Shown in pieces: positions 24,101-33,106 of a stretch of DNA of 64,000 nt. How positions within the stretch are numbered: position 1 is the stretch's first letter; each line of letters starts with the position of its first letter. Under the pieces are notes generated by a model. The model worked only from the letters and a program-made list of their open reading frames with translations, searched no databases and had not been told where the DNA came from. Origin of the DNA: Actinostola sp. cb2023 (Eukaryota > Cnidaria > Anthozoa > Actiniaria > Actinostolidae); NCBI GenBank assembly GCA_033675265.1, contig JAUJYZ010000166.1:62001-126000 (forward strand). The letters run 5' to 3'. The position numbers and the translations under genes are program-made.

Positions 24101-26060
24101 CCAAACTTCAATTTAATAGGTTTAAATTGGAAGCAGATATAACAGAAAATGTGATTTTCCAAGGATCGGAAAAAGACCCTGCCTTAACATGCTTGAGTTA
24201 ACTGTAGAGACTGGTTAAAATCGATACAATTAAACTTACCAGATCTAAGTCTGAAAAACGTGATGTTAGGTTTTGACGGAGATATTTCCAAAATTTCCTC
24301 TTTTTGGTCTTTAAGATAATTCTTTATACTACAAGAAATAGGGGCAAGATCCCTTTACTTAGTGATTTTCAGTTAGCTCTAAAGCAATATGAAAAGATAG
24401 AATACAATATTGCAGAGAAGCAATCCCGGTTGACTTCGCATCTCCAAAAGTATGAAAAAATCAGAAATTTTCTTGGTGCACGGACATAAACAAACTTTAA
24501 TAAAATTACACAATTAATTACTTAACTAATTAAAAGGAAAAGAACAAACAAAAAACAAACAAAACAAAACATATTTCCTTTTGAGACTTTTAAAATTGTA
24601 AATTAATTGTAAATTATCTTTTTCTTTTTCTTATAATAATAATGTGTAATTAATGTTTTTTTCCCCTTCTGTTGTGTTTTGTAGTGTATGTTTTGTGTAT
24701 ATATGAATATTGTTGGAAAAATCAATAAACATTATTAAAAAAATTAAAAATAATTAAAAATAAATAAAAAAATAATAATACAATTTCAATCACCATACTT
24801 CTTTAGAGGGAGGTTGATTGAATATATGGAAGCCGTCTGGAGTTTGTCCTGTGTTCACTTAATGCATCTTGTATAAAGAGCATCAGAGCAAATTATCTGC
24901 CTTTATCAACTCTCAGTTGATCAGTTGATCCCACAGTCCATAAGTGAGCACCGATTGCCTAAAATAGGACATGGAAATATTTATTAATGAAACTGACAAC
25001 TATCTATAAATAGCTGTAAACAGGTTGCCACTTGTTGACTATTTAACTTCATGTAAGCTCATATTATATATGTAAATCATAATGTTACCAACCTGTATAT
25101 ATGATCATATATGAGGAGGTTATTTTTGACAGGCATTAATGCATGGCTAACAATCATCCCACTGTATCCATCTACTGCACACACATGAACCACTCCATAC
25201 ATGACAAGTTTTTCATTCTGGTCAGTCACTGTAAGGTACAGAATTTGTTTGCTGTTCTGCTCTATTTTGTCTTTGTTTGTGATACTCTGCAGCCACTTTA
25301 GAGAGAGACTTTCCAACACGTCTTTCACCAGCATAAACTGATCTTTGTCGCAGATAGCCTGTTACCATTTTTCTTCCCCAGGTTGGACCAACCTAGTATT
25401 AAATACAACTTTTGGGTAGTGGGCTATTAAAAGGCCCATGGGAGAAGGGGAAAGGGATTTTATACATTTGCATACACCATACATTTGCATACAGTCAAGT
25501 GAAAATGTGAGTCGTGAATCCTCCGCCTATTCCCCACTCTGGAAGGCTAAGAGATGAAATGAAGTGTATTCCCCGCCTCCCGGGGAACTAAAAGCTAGTG
25601 AATTTGAAGTGAAAGTCCCCGCTTTTCCCCGCCAATACTCGAGCCCCGCCAATGCCCGGGGGGGGGGGGGGGTTCACTTGACTGGTGCATTACTATTATG
25701 CTAAATATAATCTATGCCAAAATAATCACTGAAGACAGGCAGGCATTTGTTTATATACATGTATCTCAGAAACCTGGACCACTAATAAAGCAACTAGATA
25801 TTAGTCAGAATATTAATAGTTACCTTACTCACTACCTCTTTGACCATGACATCTAAAGCTGCATTATCAATCCCATATCTTTTCAATATCCCATTTTCTT
25901 TGCAGAATCGTCTTACAGATCGTTCACTGAAGCCTCTTTCATTTGGGAAGCGCTTTTGGAGAAGTTCACTTATCTCATCATACGTTTTTCTTTCGCGGTA
26001 AACTAACTGTTCAATGTAATTTTTGCTACTGTATTTGGTTTCTCATTAGCATTATACTAC
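21115..26060 (-). CDS. Integrase-core (DDE) transposon-type gene, five exons
   Basis: Minus-strand exons in order: about 26,060-25,824 (YIEQLVYRERKTYDEISELL ... RGFSERSVRRFCKENGI, a helix-turn-helix); about 25,392-25,094 (VGPTWGRKMVTGYL, then DQNEKLVMYGVVHVCAVDGY with the first Asp); about 24,965-24,800 (LRVDKGREFALMLFIQD, second Asp, then RLPYIQSTSL); about 21,680-21,467 (NHRIEHIWVEMNMRVNYPVK with the third acid Glu); about 21,395-21,118 (GIPKELQANKDK to the stop). The D-D-E triad is complete. This resembles the invertebrate/fish integrase-core proteins (Pfam integrase core domain family). A phase break around 25,225-25,240, between NSVPY and TDQNEK, suggests a small deletion or missed intron. 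The 3.1-kb intron 4 holds an L1-like LINE. The N-terminus is not defined. Confidence 0.72.
22442..22942. repeat. Inverted-repeat element inside the LINE, 501 bp
   Basis: Outer arms of about 120 bp, starting GACAGAGAAAAGTTCCTGGT at the left and ending in its complement at the right, diverged by a few percent. The arms split the LINE coding sequence between LMQLIWF and INLHIEVG. No clear target duplication is visible. Both arms keep short open frames, but these look fortuitous. Confidence 0.8.
23537..24197. repeat. Fold-back element inside the LINE, 661 bp
   Basis: Arms of about 215 bp, starting CTCAAGCATGTTAAGGCAGG and ending in its complement, nearly identical apart from one substituted block. 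Each arm carries the palindrome ggtcacgtgacc, and a third cacgtg lies in the loop. It interrupts the zinc-finger region of the LINE ORF2. Confidence 0.9.
25658..25672. repeat. G15 homopolymer
   Basis: Fifteen G in a row after cgccaatgccc, in an intron of the integrase-core gene. Such runs are prone to sequencing error. Confidence 0.95.
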
Positions 26061-27966
26061 CAGCACTGCCTGTCAATTAGCTGTCATAGTTTTGGATCAC
26101 ATGCAATCATATGCGGCTTTCTTATCATCTCAATACGAAAGAAAACTGAGGATGTGCAAATTACCGTGAGAACGGCTCTCTCTGATTGGTCCGAAACAGC
26201 ACTTATATCTTTACGATCAAATTAAAGGCGTCGTTAATGCTTTTCAGCGTGCCGCGCCGCGAACGGTGAACACTTTCACAAACGTATTCCAATGTGATTT
26301 CACTTCAGTTTCAAAAGGACAGGGAAACGAAGCATACAAGAGAAATTGCCTCTAAAAATTCAATAGAACAGTACTTTTATAACACAAGAAAAAAATCCTA
26401 AACCGCGTGGTTAGTGGAGACAATTTTCCCGTCCCCCAAAAACGTCTGCATATTTTATAACGGGCCGAAACATCATTGCTTTTGAAGCAATATAGGCTTG
26501 TTGGATATATTGTCCATTCACTTTCCAACGAGTCAGTCACTATTTTGGCGCGAAAACATGATAAGTATTAGCAACCGCAGGCCAAAAACACCGCACACAA
26601 ATATTTTTGGGATATAAAGAGCTTCGACATGACTTGAAGCCAGAGGTCTGTGTGCAATACATGTGAAGATGGCTGCAAAAACATTTGATTTGAAAAGGGA
26701 GGGGAAAGATTTACATATATGCATAAGTTCTCAGGAGGTATCACTTCGCCGATTGAGTACCGCTTTTCAGGTGAGTAGTTTTTCCCTAGGACAAAATTTT
26801 ATCATGTACATGTATACGGTATTTGAGTTACGCCGTGGGTTCACCTTCACGCTTGTTATCACTGATACTATATGACACAGTTGTAAGCTGTTTGTTGCCT
26901 TTAGTTATAATGGTCAAATCTAAACTTCGAAAAATAACTAAAACGCAAACACAAGAGGGGTTTTTCGATTCTGGTCCGATTTAGCTTAAAAATAAGCTCG
27001 GCACGTGCATTCCATTTCAAAAAAGCAAGGAACAAAAACCTTTCATATCTTTCATTCGAGTCTCGATTCTAACCTTTCCTTTGTTTTTTCTTAGCGTTCT
27101 CAAGAGAAATCTAGGCTTTGATTTGGTATTTTTGAGTAAAACTCCAAGCTGGCTTTTTCGCGACAAACCACAACTGTCAATCAAGAAATGAGAATGAAAA
27201 CCTTAGCCAATAGAAAAAATATGTTTCCCACGGCAGTATTACTTAATTTCGCTCCGAAGAGCGTACATCAGAACAATTTTGTATGGTAACGGCTACACGC
27301 CAAAACATAACTGTCAATCAAGAGATAAGAATGAACATCCCAGCCTAACAAGAACATTCTACGATAAAAGTTTTCACTAGAACCATTCATTCAAACCATG
27401 CAGAAAAACAATTTTGTATACAACTTTTACGGAAATCGGTGTTCACTGTGTAAAAAAGTACAAAGATTATCGGGTATTTGAGTTGCATTAGATTTTCGAC
27501 AATCGGGTTCATAAATTGTATTATTAAATAGCACAGTTACTACGCGCGCTCTTATTTGTCAATTAGCGGGCCGTAACTTCCCGTATGGCCCGCTGAAAAC
27601 AGAAAAGTAAGGAAAAACTTTTAATAAATATCTTATTAACCTCGCTTGCTCGTTCCGTATGGGAAGTTATGGATCCTCGTTTCCCCCCACTTTTTATGGC
27701 CCGCGCGCTATGCGCTTGGGCCATAAGGCCGTGAGAAAAAACTCGGTCCATTGCTTCCCATACAGACCTCGCGCTCGGTTGATAAGAGGTATTTACTCGG
27801 GCTTCCTGTGACGATAAAAATGTTTCAACTGCGCATGTACTATAATTGTAATACTTTTTATTCACATGTAATTTTTATATTCATTTTTAGTTAAGTAGAT
27901 TTTACAGTACTACAAGTTTATCAGTTTGAAACTGTTTAGTGTTACTTAGTATGCACCTATAATCGG

Positions 27967-28232
27967 TTATCCCCTGGAGGGGGGACCCCGGACAAAGGAA
28001 AGGACTTTGCAAAACTGTCTGTCGTAGTTGTTCACTTCCCGCTGCTAGGCGAGGGCATGTCCCTCCTAGAGTACAGTCTCCTTTTGCAGCCGTTTTTACT
28101 GTCATCCGCAAGTTCTCTGAAACTCCAACAAAAGCTCCCTCATTTTTCCCTCCTCCAGGGAGAAATAAGCATTCAAACATACCTAAAAGTCCCCCAAACA
28201 TGTATTTGCCTGGGGTTCCCCCCAGGGGATAA
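27967..28232. repeat. MITE-like element with GC-rich TIRs
   Basis: Ends ttatcccctggaggggggac and ggttccccccaggggataa are imperfect inverted repeats of about 22 bp around a non-coding 266-bp body. A frame on each strand is open but has no recognisable content. Confidence 0.65.
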
Positions 28233-28349
28233 AGGGGATACCTGATGATTGGTGTAAAGACGAGTCTGTGTTATCAAGTCTTGCGCATTATTCTCAATAA
28301 ATAAAGTCTTACTATTATGATGATGATGAAGATATACATGCGTAGGTTA

Positions 28350-28476
28350 TTTACCAACTTTAGGTCGGTCTGCATAATGAAAAACAGTGTCCAAGGTCTT
28401 GAAAGTGTTGTCTGAAGCACTTTTAAGACTGAGGGCACAGCTCTTCACTATTAGGGACTGACCTAAAGTTGGTAAA
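28350..28476. repeat. Fully palindromic MITE, TA target duplication
   Basis: Terminal arms TTTACCAACTTTAGGTC / GACCTAAAGTTGGTAAA, flanked by TA. The interior also pairs (gtcttgaaagtg with cacttttaagac), so the whole 127 bp can fold as one hairpin. Confidence 0.85.
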
Positions 28477-29568
28477 TAAATTATTTATTTTTCCCTCAAC
28501 AAAAAATTATCAAGCACCTACAAAATGGATACCATGGAACTAGGGCAGAGATATGAAAATACAACCTGCTCAACGAACAAATCAAATTGAAGGATTCGGA
28601 TACCATGCACTTGAAAAAAAGACTTTTATTTGTATAGATTTATCAAGTTTAAAATTTAAGCAACTAGTGATAAGTCATTCTTTAATAATTTCAAAATTTC
28701 AAAAATAGGTGAAAGAAGAAACACTGTATCTGAAAGATGAATAGGATGACACCACAGCATGGCCATCAGAAACAGGAAGGTTTGACTTAACACAGTTTAT
28801 GGGTGGAACTTCTTTCACCGCTATGGGTGAGAGCAAGGACCTTGAAAGCAATCAAGCCACAGCAAGCTGTATTTCATACACATATTCTCAGCCTTCGACA
28901 TCAGGAATTAACACCACTACCAAAACAAGACCCTTCCTCAAGAAGGGAAGCAACAAGTCATCAGTTGGAGGGCCAAGCATCCCAATAAAGGTTATTGTGG
29001 CAGTAATGAAAAAAACTCCAAACAGTTATCTCATTTGAAGAAAAAATGCAAACTTATATTGCAGTTAAAGAGGAAACAGCAAATGTTACTTTTGTAACTG
29101 AAACAATAAAAGCCAAATTGGGCAGCGATGTAATTCTGGTATCAGGAAATGGTCTTCCAATAGATGATGAAGAGGGAACTAAAGGTAAATGTGATGGCTA
29201 TTTTATTTGTATTCGTGGTATTTCCTTTCGAAGTGAGTAATAATGGATTGTGACTGCCATTCATCATGTCACTAGGTAGTCCAGAGTCATGTTGTAATAA
29301 CAATCTAAATGTTTTTTTAATATGAACTAGTGATACTAAAGGCACATTAAATATTGTGTCTTTGTAGTATTAAATGTAAAGTTCAGTTTTAATTTGGAAT
29401 CATGTTACATGTATATCGCCATGATCATTGAAAGTACCAGTACTGAATGTTTTCATTTATTTCCATTCTAGGATTGAAGTTTTGGAAATGCCAGCAGAAA
29501 AATATATGCTGTCCTTGACCAGAAAAAAAGAAAATACTGATATTTTCCGACCAACACGATGACATATT

Positions 29569-29596
29569 GTCTACTGCTTCTGAAAAAGCAGTAGAC
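29569..29596. repeat. Hairpin, stem shared with Helentron-flank hairpin
   Basis: gtctactgcttctgaaaaag cagtagac forms an 11-bp stem. The same stem sequence (gtctactgct) recurs in the hairpin at 30,603-30,628, about 1 kb downstream. Confidence 0.75.
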
Positions 29597-29989
29597 ACAA
29601 AAACGTGGTTTCATGAGTACGTAACTCGAAGAGACAGAGGCCGTCTCGACTTTGTTTACAAAAAATAATTCACTCCCTTAAACACGAGGTCCAGGATACG
29701 CTTAAAGTATGAAAAAAAGTGCCGCACTTTTGAGAAAATCCGTTTTAAAAATGGTCATAAATTAGCAGCGGATATTTTAGCGCGCAAGAGGAAAGTTGGA
29801 CCGTCTAAAAAAATTTTTTTTTCGAATTCCCAATATTTACCTGGAACATTGTTGTTTAGATGTCAAAGGACTCATACAATTAGTTTCAATTCCAAACTAG
29901 GTTGAGAAGTGCATTTTACTGACCCCGAAATGTCATGTTTATTTTAGGCGACCCTAGGGCTCGTCGGAGGGGTGGTCAAACTTCGGAAC

Positions 29990-30120
29990 CAAATAACGGA
30001 AAATAGTCTAAATAGCACAGATCTTAATCGTTTTGGATAGAGAACAAATGGTGCAAAATTAAAGCAAATCGGCCAACCCCCATCTTTCACTCCTCCCAGG
30101 TTTCTCAGGCAATAACTCTT
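29990..30120. repeat. Diverged interspersed repeat
   Basis: Contains cttaatcgttttggatagag and gcaaatcggccaa followed by ccaggtttctcaggc, in the same order as 63,800-63,900 and, inverted, partly at 61,440-61,500. A degraded shared repeat with no coding content. Confidence 0.55.
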
Positions 30121-30221
30121 AATATCGTCAAGAAGGCCCTGGTGTCCCCACTTCCTTCCACTTCGGCAACATCCTCTACGCCAATATATGCAGAGGAGCA
30201 AACAGAAATGCACAGAAGCAG

Positions 30222-30524
30222 ATGAGGTACGCTTCAAAAGGGACTCCATGCCAGAGAAAGTTGCAAAGTAAATTGAGTAAAGAATTTGCAGCGTCCTCCT
30301 CGGATAGCGACTGCGAAAGAGCCGAGAAAAAGCCAAGCAAAAAGAAGAGAAAAAGTGACAGGGAAGTTGCAAGAGAAATGCAAGAAGCACATAAAGAGAT
30401 GTGCAACAAGGCTATGGACACAATCGAAAGAGTAAACAGTCTGCTGGTCAACGTGGACAGTCAAATTAAGAACAGCCAGAAAAAGGCTGCGAAAAGTCTG
30501 CAGCTTGAATCTCAGAGTCATTAA
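30222..30524 (+). CDS. Lys-rich helical exon, hypothetical
   Basis: Open frame of 100 codons starting ATGAGGTACGC. The start could equally be an exon start after the AG at 30,218-30,219 (gcag). It has a basic stretch (EKKPSKKKRKSDREVAREMQ) followed by a predicted amphipathic helix (DTIERVNSLLVNVDSQIKNS). It could be the last exon of the broken gene upstream. No recognised domain. Confidence 0.35.
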   Translation: MRYASKGTPCQRKLQSKLSKEFAASSSDSDCERAEKKPSKKKRKSDREVAREMQEAHKEMCNKAMDTIERVNSLLVNVDSQIKNSQKKAAKSLQLESQSH

Positions 30525-30600
30525 TTTAAATTCCTTCCACTGATTTGTTTAATTGTTATCTTTCGATTGTTGAGATATGTGAGCCGATTAATCAATTTTT

Positions 30601-30780
30601 GTGTCTACTGCTCAATGGAGCAATAGACACTATGCTATCATATATCCCTGAAAATACTTCATGTAAGAATCTAATTACGCAAGTCCCAGTGTCTACCTAT
30701 CACATGACACATGCATAATAACAGACATGGAGTCTATGCCTTGTAAGAGTGTAAGTGTCCTTGTAACAAAAGAAAGTTTG
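30601..30780 (+). repeat. Helentron-associated direct repeat, copy A (hairpin head)
   Basis: Starts with a hairpin (gtgtctactgctcaatggag caatagacac) and continues with aagtccca, acatgacacatgc, acagacatgg, tctatgccttgtaagagtgt. Copy B at 47,351-47,548 has the same order of blocks in the same orientation at roughly 75% identity by eye. Each copy lies a few hundred bases upstream of a Helentron gene. Confidence 0.75.
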
Positions 30781-30953
30781 TTCTATGCTCGGAAGAAAAT
30801 TCGTTGTGTACGAACTGACTCGAAAGATTACGAAGAAATACCCATGATCTTCGTAACTCTTCGTGATGTCTTCTCGACTTCAAGCATTGAATCGCGGATC
30901 CAATAAGAACACCAACATTTTCTGCCAAGGATTTCATTTCACGTGACGTCCAT

Positions 30954-31929
30954 GTGACTGGAAAAACACTGAACTCTGATCCTCTTCTCGCGTGCAGGAG
31001 AATCAATTTTGTGCATAACGTGGTAAGTATAAAGCGACTTTATGCCATGTTTTCTTACTTTTTTCCTCAGATCATTAGACACAGCTTAAATAGATTGTGT
31101 AAGATTTGTTTTTACCGAGAATCTTTCAGATATTCTGACGTTTTGGACAGATTTTGTAGCCGAAAGGTCAATACCAAACGGCCGTGTTTGTTTGTTACCC
31201 GCCATCGATCTCCAGAACGACTCCAACTACGATGTTTCTCGATTGATAACCCCTTCAGAAGGACAAGCCATTACTATTTGGGAACTATGGAGCACAGAAA
31301 TGGGACAATTGAGCTCCGTGAGGAGAATTATGAGCCCCGCAAGGGGAATTATTGGCCTCGTAAGAGGATATATTGGCCCCGTGAGGGAAATAATTTGCCT
31401 CGTAAGAGGATGTATTGGCCCTTTCAAGGGATGATTGACCTTATCAGATCCTTTCGTATTGACGAAGATCCCAGACAAATACCTGCAGTGCAGATTATCG
31501 ACTGTAATTGTAAAGACAAACCACTTTCTATTGAAGCTGTGTCTAGTTATGATCATATCAATAATTATAATTGTAATTCCGATTGTAATGCAAAGCAAAA
31601 TTTTACAAGCTTAAGTGATCAATATACTTCATCATTACTGTATGCATATGTTGATAATGATACGCGATCTCGATCACGTTCTAAATTAGTTAAAAAACGT
31701 GCTGTCACTCGAACAGATAGAGAACCCTCAAAAGATAATGCGCTCATTTAAGAATCGAAAATCAAGAAATAAAATTAAGTCTATAATCAAGAAGACCACT
31801 CCTATTTCATCTGTTTTATATAGTATTGCTACAAACTACAAACTATCATACATCAGGTATACAGTAAGACAGGACTGCTTTTTCAGCCATTTCTTTATTA
31901 GCAAAATTTATTTGAAGAAGTCTATTTAG
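30954..31929 (+). pseudogene. Helentron N-terminal region with 7-residue repeats
   Basis: A frame from 30,954 to 31,751 encodes a basic, low-complexity protein. Residues near the middle are five tandem heptads of the type RKGNYWP, encoded by 21-bp repeats at 31,317-31,421, followed by DRTSFRIDE-like and Asn/Cys-rich linker sequence. The frame then changes to one ending at 31,929 (RSFKNRKSRNKIKSIIKKTT) and again to the frame of the 2A-like motif at about 31,916. Either two frameshifts have occurred or unrecognised introns are present. The function of this region in Helentrons is unknown. The initiator ATG of the polyprotein is not certain. Confidence 0.45.
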
Positions 31930-32876
31930 CCATATTAAGCTAAAAGGTACACGTATATTTTCTCAAGACTATTCTGTATCAACTGTCACTCAGTCTTTAA
32001 ACTGCAATGGCTATTTATTTCAGAGAAAACTATTACTGTCTGGTGATATTGAACTAAACCCAGGTCCTGTACACAACAATACTAATTCTTCATTTAGCTT
32101 GAGGCCTTTCGAAAGGTCTAATTTCTTACTAGACTATAGATTACTTCGTCATCAAATAAGACCACTAGATGTTGGTGGAGGAGGTGATTGCTTTTTTAAG
32201 TCTGTATCTCATCTGTTATATGGTGATTCAAGCCATCATTCAGAAATAAGAACAGCTGGTATTCAGTATTTAAGAGAGAATCCTGAACGGTTTATTGAAA
32301 GCAATACTTCTACCTCATGGATTCAATATCTATCAAATATGTCTATGCAAGGAACATGGGCTGATAATATTATTATACAAGCAGTTGCTGATTCTATGAA
32401 TTTAAAGATTAATGTTGTAGAATCCAATAAGAATTTTGCAGAGATCACTTTAGTTCAAGGTGTTGATTTGATACCCAATCATAGGACTATATATCTTGGA
32501 CATATAGGAGAGACACATTATGTATCAACTTTGCCAGCTACATCACAAACAAGCTCAAATGAAATTTGCAGTGATGCATCTCAGCAAAATCCCATATATC
32601 TTCAATTACATCAGAACCATCTTAAAAGAAAAACCGATACATGTGCCATCACAGAATTTAGTAAAAAGAGAAAATCAGAAAAAGTTCAAGATAGGAATGA
32701 TAAAAGAAAGCAGTATTTGAGGGAATACAGATCAGCTAAAAAAGCCACTCCAAACAATGGCACAGAGACAAATAATGCTGATATGAAGTATTACAAAGCA
32801 AAACACTCCGATGAACAGAGAGAGAAAAATAGAATATCTAAGAAAAATTATAGAGCATCTAAGAAATTCTGTTGAG
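31916..32876 (+). pseudogene. Helentron OTU cysteine protease domain
   Basis: After the 2A-like motif the frame runs through RPLDVGGGGDCFFKSVSHLL (catalytic Asp and Cys of OTU), GTWADNIIIQAVADSMNLKI and IYLGHIGETHYVST (catalytic His), a complete OTU deubiquitinase-type fold of about 130 residues. A basic linker (KKRKSEKVQDRNDKRKQY) and the first KNYRASK repeat follow. The frame is then cut by the Gypsy LTR at 32,877 and resumes at 37,262. The OTU core itself has no break. In Helentrons this domain is part of the Rep/helicase polyprotein; its substrate is unknown. Confidence 0.85.
32021..32068 (+). other. 2A-like ribosome-skipping motif
   Basis: In the OTU frame the codons read QRKLLLSGDIELNPGP. 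GDIELNPGP fits the 2A consensus D(V/I)ExNPGP, and the preceding Leu-rich LLLSG is typical of 2A-like sequences reported from invertebrate retrotransposons and NLR genes. Skipping between Gly and Pro would release the N-terminal peptide from the OTU-Rep-helicase part. Confidence 0.85.
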
Positions 32877-33020
32877 TGTGTTATTCTCTTCTAGAATACT
32901 GGAGAGAGCACTAAGAAACGTGTGTCGTCAACAACGTCTTCTTTAATCTCCGATTACTAATCACATACAATGAGTATTATACCAAGTGTCACTCATAATA
33001 TTCATAAGCAATATATTACA
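32877..33020 (-). repeat. Gypsy 3' LTR
   Basis: 144 bp, identical to 37,118-37,261. It is the downstream LTR for the minus-strand element. Confidence 0.95.
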
Positions 33021-33034
33021 ACTCTCCCTAAAAG
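33021..33034 (-). promoter_or_regulatory. Polypurine tract
   Basis: Minus strand TTTTAGGGAGAGT abuts the 3' LTR. It is the expected plus-strand primer for reverse transcription. Confidence 0.7.
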
Positions 33035-33106
33035 AAAAATAATGTTTCTATTATTTGGGAAGCGTAAATTAACAACAACAACATGTGAAATCAGTTCGAC
33101 TAATGT

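Larger units (their letters stand above)
22040..24775 (+). mobile_element. L1-like LINE, 5'-truncated, split by two fold-back elements
   Basis: Only the C-terminal part of ORF2 remains: EGGIRLPDIQGIIQSNRVCW at about 22,128, then GYWKLFACLYFGK, and after an interruption INLHIEVGRINNLYNQGIRF, KWKNTLREE, KPTAQNHISQKLN and the zinc-finger-like CSFCYEQEETIEHFF. A second interruption (23,537-24,197) splits the Cys motif from RDWLKSIQLNLP and the final QKYEKIRNFLGART (stop near 24,487). An A/T-rich tail with aataaac at about 24,724 and an A-rich end at about 24,775 mark the 3' end. Related to, but clearly diverged from, the LINE at 38,944. It lies in an intron of the minus-strand integrase-core gene. 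Confidence 0.82.
26663..29540 (+). pseudogene. Broken multi-exon gene, unidentified family
   Basis: Exon 1 (26,663-26,770; MKMAAKTFDLKREGKDLHIC ... RRLSTAFQ) ends at a consensus donor (cag|gtgagt). It joins sensibly to 28,709 (VKEETLYLKDE, a stop, then DDTTAWPSETGRFDLTQFMG). Later frames give KMQTYIAVKEETANVTFVTE and SDVILVSGNGLPIDDEEGTK before a donor at about 29,185, then GLKFWKCQQKN after an AG at 29,472. A TAG at about 28,741 and a frame change near 29,030 break it. The protein looks like a small modular protein seen beside mobile genes in invertebrates, but I cannot name it. It starts head-to-head with the integrase-core gene, about 600 bp apart. Confidence 0.4.

Noticed and set aside
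27140..27340. A diverged direct repeat (aactgtcaatcaagaaatgag and aactgtcaatcaagagataag)
   Set aside because: Only about 25 bp match; too short to call an element.
27563..27865. A 100-codon minus-strand frame
   Set aside because: It lies in GC-biased repeat-like sequence containing several cccgtatggcccgc-type motifs, with no conserved content.
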